In this document: positions 8,101-15,045 of the stretch, in pieces | Position numbering within the stretch: the first letter of the stretch is position 1 | How the letters are laid out: each line of letters starts with the position of its first letter | From: Caldilineaceae bacterium | GTDB taxonomy: Bacteria; Chloroflexota; Anaerolineae; Caldilineales; Caldilineaceae | Assembly: GCA_022821585.1 (NCBI GenBank) | Contig: JAJEDI010000079.1 | Span: 1-32,010 of the forward strand | Length of the DNA: 32,010 nt | Direction: 5' to 3' | Made by a program: the position numbers and the translations under genes | Notes under the pieces: generated by a model | What the model was told of the DNA's origin: nothing | Database searches by the model: none | What the model saw: the letters and a program-made list of their open reading frames with translations, nothing else

Positions 8101-10057
8101 GTCGGCGCTGGCCGATACAGTCCTCGCAATCTGGGCTCCGTTCGCGGAGGAGTGGGCCGACGATGATGACAGCGGCGGCGGCCTGTTCGGGGAGGATGCA
8201 CGGATCATCTTCCAGGCGCCCCAAACCGGGAAATACGAACTGTTCGTGGCAGACGCCGATTTGTCTGCGCCGGGCGGGTACGTCATCTCTGTGAACCGGG
8301 CCGAGGCTGCGGACACACAAACACCCTTGGCTTCGTCAGGTTTCCCCGCGCGTCAGACTCCCGTGGTGTCGATCCACAACCCGCTCGTGATCCCGATTGG
8401 AGACGCGCCGGCGGTCTCAGCGGGCGTTCCCTATGAATGGTTCGCGGCTGGGTATGAGCCCCCAACCGGCCCGGCGGTGACGGTCAACGGTACCATGAAT
8501 GTGCGCGAGGGGCCGGGCACCAATTACCCCATCATCGGCGCGGCTGCGGCGGGGCAGCAGTACGCTGTGATCAGCAGAAATGCGGCCGGCGACTGGTGGC
8601 AGATCGAATACGGGGGCCGGTTGGCATGGGTCTACGGGGGGCTTGTGACGCCGTCCGCCGGCGCCGCGAATGCGCCGCAGGCGGACCCGTCCGGCTGGCT
8701 GACGTATGAGGATGAGGCACGCGGCTTGTCGCTGTCCGTTCCGCCAGGATGGCGCTATTTCGACCCCGCGCAGCCTTCCCAGGCCGATTTGGCGCTTTTC
8801 TCCGCGGCCAGAAAGGGCGATGTCGAGCAGCTCGACATCGCAGAGATGGGCGCACTGGTTTCCGCAATGAGCGTCGGCAACGACGATGCTGTAGTCGGAC
8901 TCGGCCTCCAGTCAGATCAGGCCGATGACGCGTCCAGCAACTTCATGCTTGTCTTCTCCTTCGCGGCCGGTGACCTGAACCTGGAACGCTACCTGCAGGT
9001 GGTCGCCGACCGGCTACTGGACGGCTATGGTGTCGTGGCTGACAGCGTCGAGCTGGCCCCGGCACTCAGGCCGTTGGGCGAAGAGGCGGTATCGATCCGC
9101 TATCGCGAGAGCGAAACGAACAGCGAAGTGTGGCAGGTCTGGCTGCTGTCCCCGGATGAAGAGACGCTGCTCGCCCTCGCGTTCAGCGTTTACAGCGATG
9201 AGTTCGCCGAACTGGAGCCGCTGCTGCGTGAAATCGTACAGAAGGCGCGATGGACCAATGCCCCTGCGCTCACCTTTCCGGTCGTGACCGTCAACGGAAA
9301 TATGAACGTACGCGGTGGGCCGGGCACGTTCTACCCCGTGCTCGGTACGGCCAGTGCCGGTGAACAGTTTGCCGTCACCGGCAAGAACTCATCCGGCAGC
9401 TGGTGGCGGATCAACTTTAACGAACAGTCCGGGTGGGTCTACAGCCAGCTGGTGACCGCGTCTGGCCCGCTTGAAGATGTCCCGCTGGTAGAGGCGTATG
9501 ATTGGGATGCGTTCCATGACAGCCAGCGCCGCTTATGGGTCTTTTATCCGCCGGGCTGGTTCTTCTTCGACCCCACGCAGCCTACCGAAGCTGACCGGAG
9601 GAGTCTCGCCGATCTGATCGGCACGGAAAATGCCAATGACTTTCTGCGCGACTTTTCTTCGGACATGGACAGCGAAGATATGGAAACATTCGTCGGCTAT
9701 GGCTTCGCGACGGGGTGGGAATTCGGCGGGCACGTCGAATCCACGATCCACCCGGCCAGCGGTTTGGAATTGCGCCGGTTGATTCCGATCTTGGAGAACG
9801 GGTTGAGAGAGGCTGGGCTTGACGTGGAGAGAATTGGCGTGGTCACAGATCTACGTTACGACGGAGCGGAGGTGGTTTCGATCTTCTTCCGCGACAAACG
9901 CGCCGGGTTGGATTCGAATGAAATTCGCTGGCAGGTTTGGATGTTGTCCCCGGACAGAGCCTCGTTCCTTCGGATTGACTTCACTTTCGACAACGAGGGC
10001 CTAGCCGAACTGGTGCCGTTGCTGAGCGAAATGGTGCGCCGCATACGCTGGGAATAG
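5183..10057 (+). CDS. Secreted multidomain LRR / trypsin-like serine protease / SH3b protein, 1,624 aa
   Basis: Start chosen at ATG 5183 because AAGGGGGAGA lies two bases upstream and a clean signal peptide (residues 1-28) follows; an upstream in-frame ATG at 5126 would spoil it. Domains: cap and 11 plant-type 24-residue LRRs (~45-352); second cap with the same DRDxLxALYQAT motif and nine LRRs (~356-626); DegP/trypsin-like protease (~641-820) with triad His677 (TNAHVV), Asp708 (TDLAVL) and Ser783 (GGQSGGAL); two beta domains like bacterial pre-peptidase C-terminal domains (~832-1040); SH3b domain (~1095-1165); PsbP-like domain (~1170-1365); second SH3b (~1366-1430); second PsbP-like domain (~1435-1624). 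The triad is complete, so an active extracellular protease is likely. No C-terminal membrane anchor or sorting signal is seen. Repeats at 5945-6110 are nearly identical at DNA level, pointing to recent repeat expansion. Substrate unknown. Confidence 0.88.
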   Translation: MRSVLRIPAVLVVVCALVAGLSGPRVFASTRIAADASTDRDALIALYQATDGDNWVNNGNWLSKKPISVWHGVTIDDEGRVSELLLDENQMRGHLPPELGNLSNLTVLSLYSNQLSGTIPSEFGNLSSLEVLVLSANQLSGSIPSELSNLSDLQVLALWDNRLRGSVPPKLSKLSSLELLDLSSNQLSGSIPSELSELLGLEWLALSANQLRGSIPPALGKLINLEKLYLSENRLSGTIPPQLGNLTRLDTLFLFSNQLSGSIPPDLGKLTNLTKLGLANNKLSGSIPPDLGSLTNLTELGLWGNKLSGSIPPELGRLIDLEWLHISDNLFSGCVPGILRDIEDSDLYELGLSFCTDRDTLVALYQATNGAKWQKNFNWLSDKPIGTWYGVTTDNSGRVVELDLSENGLSGTMPPELGNLTELEWLYLHSNQLSGVIPSELGRLTNLELLSLGDNRLRGVIPSELGNLTYLAVLHLRGNKLTGEIPSALSKLTNLLLLNLSDNELGGELPSELGNLTNLEWLALFENRLSGTIPPELGKLTNLRGLELWNNRLRGTIPSELGDFTSLTVLDLEGNRLNGEIPSELGSLEELEEVYLSGNRLSGCVPEVWRNVEKNDLDELGLPFCITPLSTVTVVPKNLTSPQIFDKVSPAIAYIQTGIGSGSGVLIEGGYVVTNAHVVWPFGTARVVFPDGTEFEQVPVKGWDLLTDLAVLGPVDSHAQPATLRDGENIPIGSDLYLIGYPGEYAPFPQPVIVPGILSGLRQWEPVGVTYFQTPAPTAGGQSGGALVSSTGYVIGISGFTIIEGKFVLSASSADLLPRISQLIAGKNPTGHGERRLPLEGGARRHELTLQSYGDAYIFNEPAGTAIEVELSGADEGGFRVFDSYGYEVTEDETDSFSFETEHNGPHFLVVSESGSGRFTLTSNRPLTRFDDPERDKQIRVGQSLYGNLDFPADIDSFFLRLKQNETVEIVARSALADTVLAIWAPFAEEWADDDDSGGGLFGEDARIIFQAPQTGKYELFVADADLSAPGGYVISVNRAEAADTQTPLASSGFPARQTPVVSIHNPLVIPIGDAPAVSAGVPYEWFAAGYEPPTGPAVTVNGTMNVREGPGTNYPIIGAAAAGQQYAVISRNAAGDWWQIEYGGRLAWVYGGLVTPSAGAANAPQADPSGWLTYEDEARGLSLSVPPGWRYFDPAQPSQADLALFSAARKGDVEQLDIAEMGALVSAMSVGNDDAVVGLGLQSDQADDASSNFMLVFSFAAGDLNLERYLQVVADRLLDGYGVVADSVELAPALRPLGEEAVSIRYRESETNSEVWQVWLLSPDEETLLALAFSVYSDEFAELEPLLREIVQKARWTNAPALTFPVVTVNGNMNVRGGPGTFYPVLGTASAGEQFAVTGKNSSGSWWRINFNEQSGWVYSQLVTASGPLEDVPLVEAYDWDAFHDSQRRLWVFYPPGWFFFDPTQPTEADRRSLADLIGTENANDFLRDFSSDMDSEDMETFVGYGFATGWEFGGHVESTIHPASGLELRRLIPILENGLREAGLDVERIGVVTDLRYDGAEVVSIFFRDKRAGLDSNEIRWQVWMLSPDRASFLRIDFTFDNEGLAELVPLLSEMVRRIRWE

Positions 10058-10812
10058 CTGCCGGGCGAGGCAACCTGCCCGAGTGCCGTCGGGCAACCAG
10101 CCTGCGCGGTCGGGGATACGCAGGAAGGGCGGTCAGCAGACGCTCCCCGTCTAATCAGCAGTGACTGCCGACTACCGAACACTTGTAATCTGTGCGATAA
10201 GGGTCAGTTGGGCGTCAAGCGGCGTAAAATAGAACGAATCATAGTAATATGGGCACTCGAGGTTCACCCCAATCGCCAGGAGCCGTTGACATTTCAATGA
10301 AGTAGGCCAGATCGGCACAATCGAGAGCAGGGAAGTGGGGGAGCAGACGATATCTGGCCGTGCCCGGGGGCCCAGCGCCCTATCGTTTCTAATGTAGATC
10401 CCAAATGAATCCACGAGCTTGCGAATATCAATAGAACGAGTCCGACGCCTGCGATGCCAGACGGAAGTTCGTGCAGAAGGTCTTGGTTTCAAATTGGATG
10501 CACATGAGTTCCCTATCTTCATATAATTATTATATTGTTATGGATAAGCAATGCCCTGCCTCTTGAGAGTTTTTTCTCGCAAACGCTCGTAAACTCTCGT
10601 GGATCTCTCGTAAACTCTCGTACGAGAGTTTACCTGTTCCCGTACGAGCGCCCTACCTGTGTTCAGGGAGCGACCAGCCCAGCTTTTCAAGCAGTTATAC
10701 TGAAACTGTGCCTCTTCAGCCCGCTTTGAAACACTGCTTTTTCACCGAACGCAGCCGGAAGAGCTTGCCTTCTCGACACACCTTGGAAATATCAACGGCC
10801 CTAGGCCACGAA
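10058..10812. other. Gene-poor spacer
   Basis: No convincing gene. A 116-residue minus-strand frame (10172-10522) lacks a ribosome binding site and recognisable motif. The DNA drops in GC, with an AT-rich patch around 10520-10550 immediately before the palindromic repeat cluster at 10586-10633. Confidence 0.5.
10586..10633. repeat. Direct repeats plus 24-bp perfect palindrome
   Basis: CGTAAACTCTCGT occurs at 10588-10600 and again at 10609-10621. The second copy is the left arm of a perfect 24-bp palindrome, GTAAACTCTCGT joined to its reverse complement ACGAGAGTTTAC, at 10610-10633. A further CGTACGAG follows at ~10641. Such clustered palindromes suggest a protein-binding or recombination site; there is no T-run, so it is not a terminator. 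Confidence 0.7.
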
Positions 10813-11196
10813 ATGGAGAATTTGTTCTGAGTTAAAGAAAGGTTCCGAGAGACTCCGTTCTGAATTGGAGTCTGTTAACGACTGTCTGGCCGCCTGGTTG
10901 CGCGGTCCGAGATAGTTTACTAGCGCCTGGATCTCAGCCGCAGGTATCGAGATTACTCTGCTCGATTAGAGGTTGGGTGCCTTGCAGTTCAGCGCCAAGC
11001 AGTCAGCCCAGTACGTATTCGGGAAATGCATATTCACTCCCTCCCTATCCGCCCCACTGTCGCATCAATTCCAGCATGAAAAGCAGCGCGAATAGGGGCA
11101 GGGCGGCCATACGGCGCCAGCCCCATGATTGACGGGCGAGGCGGAATAGCCACCCGAGGCCGAGGCGGCGGAGCCAGTGCGGGGCGCGGGGGGTGT
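10813..11196. repeat. Left copy of ~384-bp direct repeat
   Basis: Colinear with 11908-12290 with an almost constant offset of 1,095 bases. Anchors include ATGGAGAA (10813), GCGCGGTCCG (10900), AGTTCAG-GCCAAGCAGT (10986) and the 3' end of a glycosyltransferase gene (11045-11194). Similarity is diverged in the non-coding part and high in the coding part. It stops sharply at about 11194. Confidence 0.75.
11045..11194 (-). pseudogene. Duplicated 3' end of WecG/TagA glycosyltransferase gene
   Basis: On the minus strand this reads TPRAPHWLRRLGLGWLFRLA, continues to ALPLFALL and ends at a stop (TAG, 11047-11045). It corresponds to about the last 50 residues of the intact gene at 12127-13029, with several substitutions. 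The 5' four-fifths of the gene is absent, so it is a non-functional fragment belonging to the direct repeat. Confidence 0.75.
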
Positions 11197-11217
11197 GATT
11201 CTTCGTTTAGAATGCTC

Positions 11218-11245
11218 TTGGCATTTGGCCTACTCTCCCCATACT
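11218..11245 (+). promoter_or_regulatory. Candidate promoter for the 171-aa nuclease-like gene
   Basis: TTGGCA (11218-11223) and CATACT (11240-11245) with a 16-base spacer lie about 80 bases upstream of ATG 11325, inside the segment between the direct repeats. This would give the gene its own transcription. Confidence 0.35.
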
Positions 11246-11324
11246 TTGCCGGGCTGCCGATTTCTTTGCATACAGAAAGCTCATTACCAGTCTGCTTTCA
11301 GTCATCTGAAACAAGGAGGTCAAG

Positions 11325-11840
11325 ATGCCGCCAATTTCATTTATGCCAAGAGAACGAAACGCGGCTAGAGAATATGCCGAACGACTTTCCGGTGGTAGCA
11401 GTGATGAGGAGGTCAAACGGCGCCACAGGGTAGGCCAGTTAGGAGCAGTTGCCTTTTTCAACTTCATTCTGAGGAACCATCGTTTAGCATTGGGAGGCGA
11501 CGGGAAGCCATTTTTTAGGAGAGATGATGAAAATGATCGGATGGATTTTCGAACTGAGGATGGCAAGGTAGTAGGAATTCGGACCGCGAGTAAGGATCAT
11601 TACAGGAACATCTTCGTATCTGTAGACGAATTCAGAACCAGTCCAAAGGATTACTACGTGGGCGTCCGCATCAGTGAAGATGAACGCTCGGCCACTATAG
11701 TGGGATATGCAACCCGTAAAGACATTGAAGAGTCGGACGTTTTTGACTTTGGTGAAGGTAAGGCATTCGGATGTCTATTGGATGACTTGCGGAGGATTCC
11801 AAAGCTGCTGAATCTCTTTCCCCGTAACCCCTACGCCTAG
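11325..11840 (+). CDS. Hypothetical protein, 171 aa, resembling PD-(D/E)XK nuclease fold
   Basis: The perfect Shine-Dalgarno AAGGAGGT (11313-11320), four bases before ATG 11325, makes this a confident gene. Family is less sure. Residues ~70-125 look like the core of PD-(D/E)XK nucleases: Asp74 and then a strand with GIRTA (84-88) where active enzymes have D/E-x-K-T, followed by KDYYVGVRI and IVGYATRKDIEES, common in restriction-type nucleases of this fold. Arg86 stands where the catalytic Lys would be, so it could be inactive, be a variant, or not be a nuclease. The gene alone fills a ~710-bp segment between two 384-bp direct repeats and is lower in GC than the flanking glycosyltransferase, consistent with acquisition. 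No methyltransferase is nearby. Confidence 0.75.
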   Translation: MPPISFMPRERNAAREYAERLSGGSSDEEVKRRHRVGQLGAVAFFNFILRNHRLALGGDGKPFFRRDDENDRMDFRTEDGKVVGIRTASKDHYRNIFVSVDEFRTSPKDYYVGVRISEDERSATIVGYATRKDIEESDVFDFGEGKAFGCLLDDLRRIPKLLNLFPRNPYA

Positions 11841-11907
11841 CGCATGCGCGGAGCTGAGTCGTCATTTCATGGATAGGGACTCAAGATTCGGAATTCGAAT
11901 TCTGGGT

Positions 11908-12290
11908 ATGGAGAAGCTTCGTTCTCGGTTGAAAAAGATTCCGTAACCCTGAATTTCAGGACAGAGGCAGATGTCGAGAGTCTGCACACCGGCAGCGCGG
12001 TCCGGAAAGTTATTCCAGCGCCGAGATTACTGGTGTAGGCTTCGCGATTCCTCTCCTCAGCAGGCCGTTGTGTGTCTGACAGTTCAGGGCCAAGCAGTTA
12101 GCCTCGTTCGTAATCCGATTTTCTGGCTATTTTGTCCCCGTCCGCCCTCCAATCCTCACCCACTCCATCAATACCAGTAACGCGAAGCGGGGCAGGGCGG
12201 CCATGCGGCGCCAGCGCCAGGGTTGGCGGGCGAGGCGGTAGAGCCATTCGAGGCCGAGGCGGCGCAGCCAGTGGGGGGCGCGGGGGGTGA
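11908..12290. repeat. Right copy of ~384-bp direct repeat
   Basis: Mate of 10813-11196. It comprises the intergenic region downstream of, and the last ~165 bases of, the intact WecG/TagA gene. With its mate it encloses the nuclease-like gene, a layout like an insertion that regenerated the 3' end of its target gene, or a tandem duplication with later gain of a gene. Confidence 0.75.
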
Positions 12291-13029
12291 TGCCGGCGAC
12301 GAAGTCGAAGGCGCCGCCGATGCCGAGGGCGACGGCGACAGGCAACTCCTGTTTGTGCTGGTGAATCCAGATGTCCTGGCGGGGATGGCCGTAGGCGACG
12401 AAGAGCAGGTCTGCGGGCGCGTCGGCGAGGCGCTGGCGGATCTGCGGCCAGTCGGTGTCGGCGGGCGAGCCGCCGTATGTACCGGCGACGGGCAGACCGG
12501 GATAGAGACGGGAAAGCTCGGCGGCGGCGCGTTCGGCTACGCCGGGGGCGGCGCCGAGGAAGAAGATACGCCATCCTTGCAGCGCGGCTTGTTCGCAGAT
12601 GCGGTGGATGCCGTCGGAGCCGGTTACGCGCTCGTTCAGGCTTACGCCGGCGAGGCGCGCGGCCCAGAGGACACCGACGCCGTCGGGTGTACAAAGATCG
12701 GCTTCCGCCAAGACTTGCGCGAAGGTGGGCTGGCGGCGCGCGGTCATGATGAATTCGGGGTTGACGGTGCAGACCTGGCGGGTGGGCTGAGAGGAGTGAG
12801 GAGCGAGGAGTGAGGAGTGAGTTTGCCCGCCGCTGTATTCATCTTCCGAAAGGTTGTCAGCGAAAGGACCGGTGTTCTCAGTCTTCTCACTGCTCCTGGC
12901 TCTTTCTTCGGCCTGCGCTTGCGCGATCCAGCCGCTGACTGCGTCGAGGGCCTGCTGGAAGTCGACGCAGTCGACGCGCACGCCCAGAATCTGTATTGAT
13001 GCCCAACCCTGCTCCCGCGGAGAGCTCAT
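12127..13029 (-). CDS. WecG/TagA/CpsF-family glycosyltransferase
   Basis: A 300-residue glycosyltransferase of the family that adds N-acetylmannosamine or a related sugar to a lipid-linked intermediate in cell-wall or exopolysaccharide synthesis. Family marks: ILGVRVDCVDFQQAL near the N-terminus, NPEFIMTAR, the catalytic-region TPDGVGVLWAARL, FFLGAAPGVAERA, and VAYGHPRQDIWIHQH; the C-terminus is basic and amphipathic, as expected for peripheral membrane binding. ATG 13029 is chosen because it overlaps the stop of the upstream GT4 gene as ATGA, implying translational coupling. Residues ~45-80 hold a low-complexity insert (SSLLAPHSS-like) encoded by a heptamer repeat that interrupts the family's usual spacing. 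The donor sugar cannot be told from sequence. Confidence 0.88.
   Translation of the reverse strand: MSSPREQGWASIQILGVRVDCVDFQQALDAVSGWIAQAQAEERARSSEKTENTGPFADNLSEDEYSGGQTHSSLLAPHSSQPTRQVCTVNPEFIMTARRQPTFAQVLAEADLCTPDGVGVLWAARLAGVSLNERVTGSDGIHRICEQAALQGWRIFFLGAAPGVAERAAAELSRLYPGLPVAGTYGGSPADTDWPQIRQRLADAPADLLFVAYGHPRQDIWIHQHKQELPVAVALGIGGAFDFVAGITPRAPHWLRRLGLEWLYRLARQPWRWRRMAALPRFALLVLMEWVRIGGRTGTK
12791..12821. repeat. Heptamer tandem repeat inside glycosyltransferase CDS
   Basis: Units AGGAGTG-AGGAGCG-AGGAGTG-AGGAGTG, a seven-base period, sit within coding sequence and encode a Ser/Leu/His/Pro-rich linker on the minus strand. The frame is kept, so the gene is not broken. Confidence 0.7.
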
Positions 13030-14234
13030 TTTTTGGCGGCGGCCTCTTCGAGCACGGCCAGCGTCTCGCGGGCGGCTTTTTCCCACGAAAAACGTTTGAC
13101 ATTTTCATAGCCTTTGGCGATCAGTTCCTGCCGCAGGTTCTCGTCCTGGCTGAGGCGCAGCATGGCCTTGGCGATTTCGTCGACGTTCTCGGGATCGACG
13201 AGCAGGGCGGCGTCCCCGGCGATTTCGGGCAGAGCAGAGTTTTTGGCGCACATAACGGCGACTCCTTTGATTTGGGCTTCGAGTACGGGCAGACCGAAGC
13301 CCTCGAATAGGGATGGGAAGGCGAAGAAAAGAGCCTTGCCCATGAGCGCGGCGACGGCTGGGTCAGGCAGATAGCCGGGGAAGTGGACGCGGCCGGCCAG
13401 TCCTTTGGCGGCGGCATGGCGTTCGTACTCCTGGCTGAGCCAGCCCCAGCGGCCTACGAGCACGAGGTCCCAGCCGATTTGTTGCCGCTGGATTAGGCGT
13501 GCGAAGGCATCGATCAGGCGCAGCAGGTTTTTGCGGGGCTGGATGGTGCCGACGTAGAGAGCGAAGGGACGCTGGTAGGAAGGCGCAGTGGCCGCGTCCT
13601 GGTCGGGAGGGGATGTTCGCGGCACCGGCGCTTCGTGGATGACGCGGATTTTGGCTTCGGGCACGCCGTAGAAGCGCTGCAGATCGCCGGCGGTGTGACG
13701 ACTGACGGCGATGATGCGCCTTGCGGCGGCGGCGCTCCAGCGGGTGGAGAGCTCAAGGTAGAGGCGTTGGACGGCGGTATGCGAACGGGGGAAGTGGCGA
13801 TAGCCGACATCGTGGAGCGTGACGACGGTGGACGGCAGAAGGGGCGGCGGCAGGAAGGGGACGACGTGGGCGGGCACGAAGAGGACGTGCGGCGGGCGGC
13901 GGCAGAGCTCCCAGGCGAGGGTGCGGTGGGTCCAGAGGCGGTTGCCGGGCAGTGTGCGGACGGTGACGGCGCTTTCGTCGTGCGGGAGCGGGGCGGCGCC
14001 GCGTATCGCCTCCGCGGTCGGTGTTTCGGGTGCATAGAGGCGGAAGGCGAAGCGATCGCCGGGCGCGGCGAGCATGTGGCCGATGATCTGGCGGGAGTAG
14101 AATTCGGTGCCGGTGGGCTCGGTGCGCAGGCTGCGGGAGGCGTCGATACCTATAAGGAGAGGAGAGAGTGAAGAGGAGTGAGGAGAGAGAGTTTCTCGTC
14201 CTTCACTCGCCGCGTCACGCGTTTCACTTCTCAC
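13026..14234 (-). CDS. GT4-family (group 1) glycosyltransferase
   Basis: A retaining GT-B glycosyltransferase, probably in the same polysaccharide pathway as the overlapping WecG-type gene. The N-terminal domain starts IGIDASRSLRTEPTGTEFYS, with the Gly-rich acceptor loop. The C-terminal donor-binding domain has TIQPRKNLLRLIDAF, LVLVGRWGW, and the EGFGLPVLE motif (E-x7-E) preceded by FAFPSLF, all typical of mannosyl- or rhamnosyl-transferases. The frame is open much further upstream, but that part is the shadow of the preceding gene. I place the start at GTG 14234, with GGAG just upstream and an 11-base overlap with the preceding stop; it gives 402 residues. The first ~25 residues come from a heptamer repeat (14161-14191) and the start could also be slightly downstream. 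Substrates unknown. Confidence 0.85.
   Translation of the reverse strand: MRSETRDAASEGRETLSPHSSSLSPLLIGIDASRSLRTEPTGTEFYSRQIIGHMLAAPGDRFAFRLYAPETPTAEAIRGAAPLPHDESAVTVRTLPGNRLWTHRTLAWELCRRPPHVLFVPAHVVPFLPPPLLPSTVVTLHDVGYRHFPRSHTAVQRLYLELSTRWSAAAARRIIAVSRHTAGDLQRFYGVPEAKIRVIHEAPVPRTSPPDQDAATAPSYQRPFALYVGTIQPRKNLLRLIDAFARLIQRQQIGWDLVLVGRWGWLSQEYERHAAAKGLAGRVHFPGYLPDPAVAALMGKALFFAFPSLFEGFGLPVLEAQIKGVAVMCAKNSALPEIAGDAALLVDPENVDEIAKAMLRLSQDENLRQELIAKGYENVKRFSWEKAARETLAVLEEAAAKK
14161..14191. repeat. Degenerate heptamer repeat at 5' end of GT4 gene
   Basis: GGAGAGAGTGAAGAGGAGTG and the following bases are a worn version of the AGGAGTG heptamer found at 12791. It encodes a Ser/Leu/Pro-rich leader of the GT4 protein and may have displaced the original start region. 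Confidence 0.5.
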
Positions 14235-14868
14235 TGAGCACTCCGGCGTGTATTCCGGCCGCGACCAGTTCCTCCGGCCCGATCGGACCCTCTCGCAGCA
14301 GTTGCGGCTGTGGTCCGCTGAGGTCGAGGACGGTGCTGGACTGGGCGAGGGGGGCGGGGCCGGCATCGATGAGGAGGGGGATGCGGCCGGCGAGCTGGTC
14401 GAGCACGGCGGCGGCTGTCGCGCATGGGGAGACGCCGCTGCGGTTGGCGCTGGAGGAGGCGAGGGGGCCGACGCGGCGGGCGAGCGCACGCAGGAACGGG
14501 TGCGCGGGCAGGCGGACGCCGACGGTGTCGCCGCCGGCGGTGAGGGCGGCGGGGAGGTTGCTGCGCGCGGGCAGTACGAGCGTGAGCGGGCCGGGCCAGT
14601 AGCGTTCGGTCAGGGCCTGGGCCGCGGGGTCGCCGGCCGCGCGTACGACTGCGCTTGCCTGCTCTGCGTCACCGAGCAGGACGGGCAGGGCCTTGTAGTC
14701 CGGACGCTCCTTGACGGCGAACAGGCGGTCGATGGCGGCGGCATCGCCGTAAAGGCAGACAAGGCCGTAGACGGTATCGGTGGGGACGCCGATTACGTCG
14801 CCCTGCTGCACTGCGGCAGCGGCCTGTTCGAGGGCGTCAGTTTGGTCAGCCGTAATCACGACTGTCAT
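14224..14868 (-). CDS. L-threonylcarbamoyladenylate synthase (Sua5/YciO/YrdC family)
   Basis: Makes threonylcarbamoyl-AMP from threonine, bicarbonate and ATP, the first step of the t6A37 modification of ANN-decoding tRNAs, in the cytoplasm. The 214-residue protein has the YrdC-domain signatures VPTDTVYGL (~residue 35), KERPDYKALPVLL, the WPGPLTLVLPA segment, VGVRLPAHP and SSSANRSG. Length fits the single-domain YrdC/YciO type without the extra Sua5 C-terminal domain. ATG 14868 is preferred over ATG 14943 because GGAG lies eight bases upstream and the family's N-terminus begins here. It leads a minus-strand overlapping run with the two glycosyltransferases, an unusual partnership likely reflecting shared transcription only. 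Confidence 0.9.
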   Translation of the reverse strand: MTVVITADQTDALEQAAAAVQQGDVIGVPTDTVYGLVCLYGDAAAIDRLFAVKERPDYKALPVLLGDAEQASAVVRAAGDPAAQALTERYWPGPLTLVLPARSNLPAALTAGGDTVGVRLPAHPFLRALARRVGPLASSSANRSGVSPCATAAAVLDQLAGRIPLLIDAGPAPLAQSSTVLDLSGPQPQLLREGPIGPEELVAAGIHAGVLSEK

Positions 14869-14968
14869 CGGTTCTGCTCCACTAAAGTTGGTATATTTGG
14901 CTGCGTCGGCCTTTGCGATGCGGGCGTGTTTGCGCCTCTGCAAAAGGCTGCGCTGTAGTTTTTGCTTT

Positions 14969-15017
14969 ACTGTGCGCTGTGTATACTTTACAGTGCCCTG
15001 TGTATACTACTGATGGC
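14969..15017. repeat. 21-bp (3 x 7) tandem repeat in divergent promoter region
   Basis: CTGTGTATACT occurs at 14977 and 14998, exactly 21 bases apart, and the whole stretch can be cut into seven-base units (TACTGTG CGCTGTG TATACTT TACAGTG CCCTGTG TATACTA). It lies between the divergent synthase and YqeB genes and contains two TATACT boxes, so the repeat probably forms part of one or both promoters. Confidence 0.55.
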
Positions 15018-15045
15018 TTAACGGTACGTCAACAATCATTGCGAT

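Noticed and set aside
10172..10522. 116-residue minus-strand frame
   Set aside because: No Shine-Dalgarno, no recognisable motif; composition not clearly coding. It remains possible as a gene fragment.
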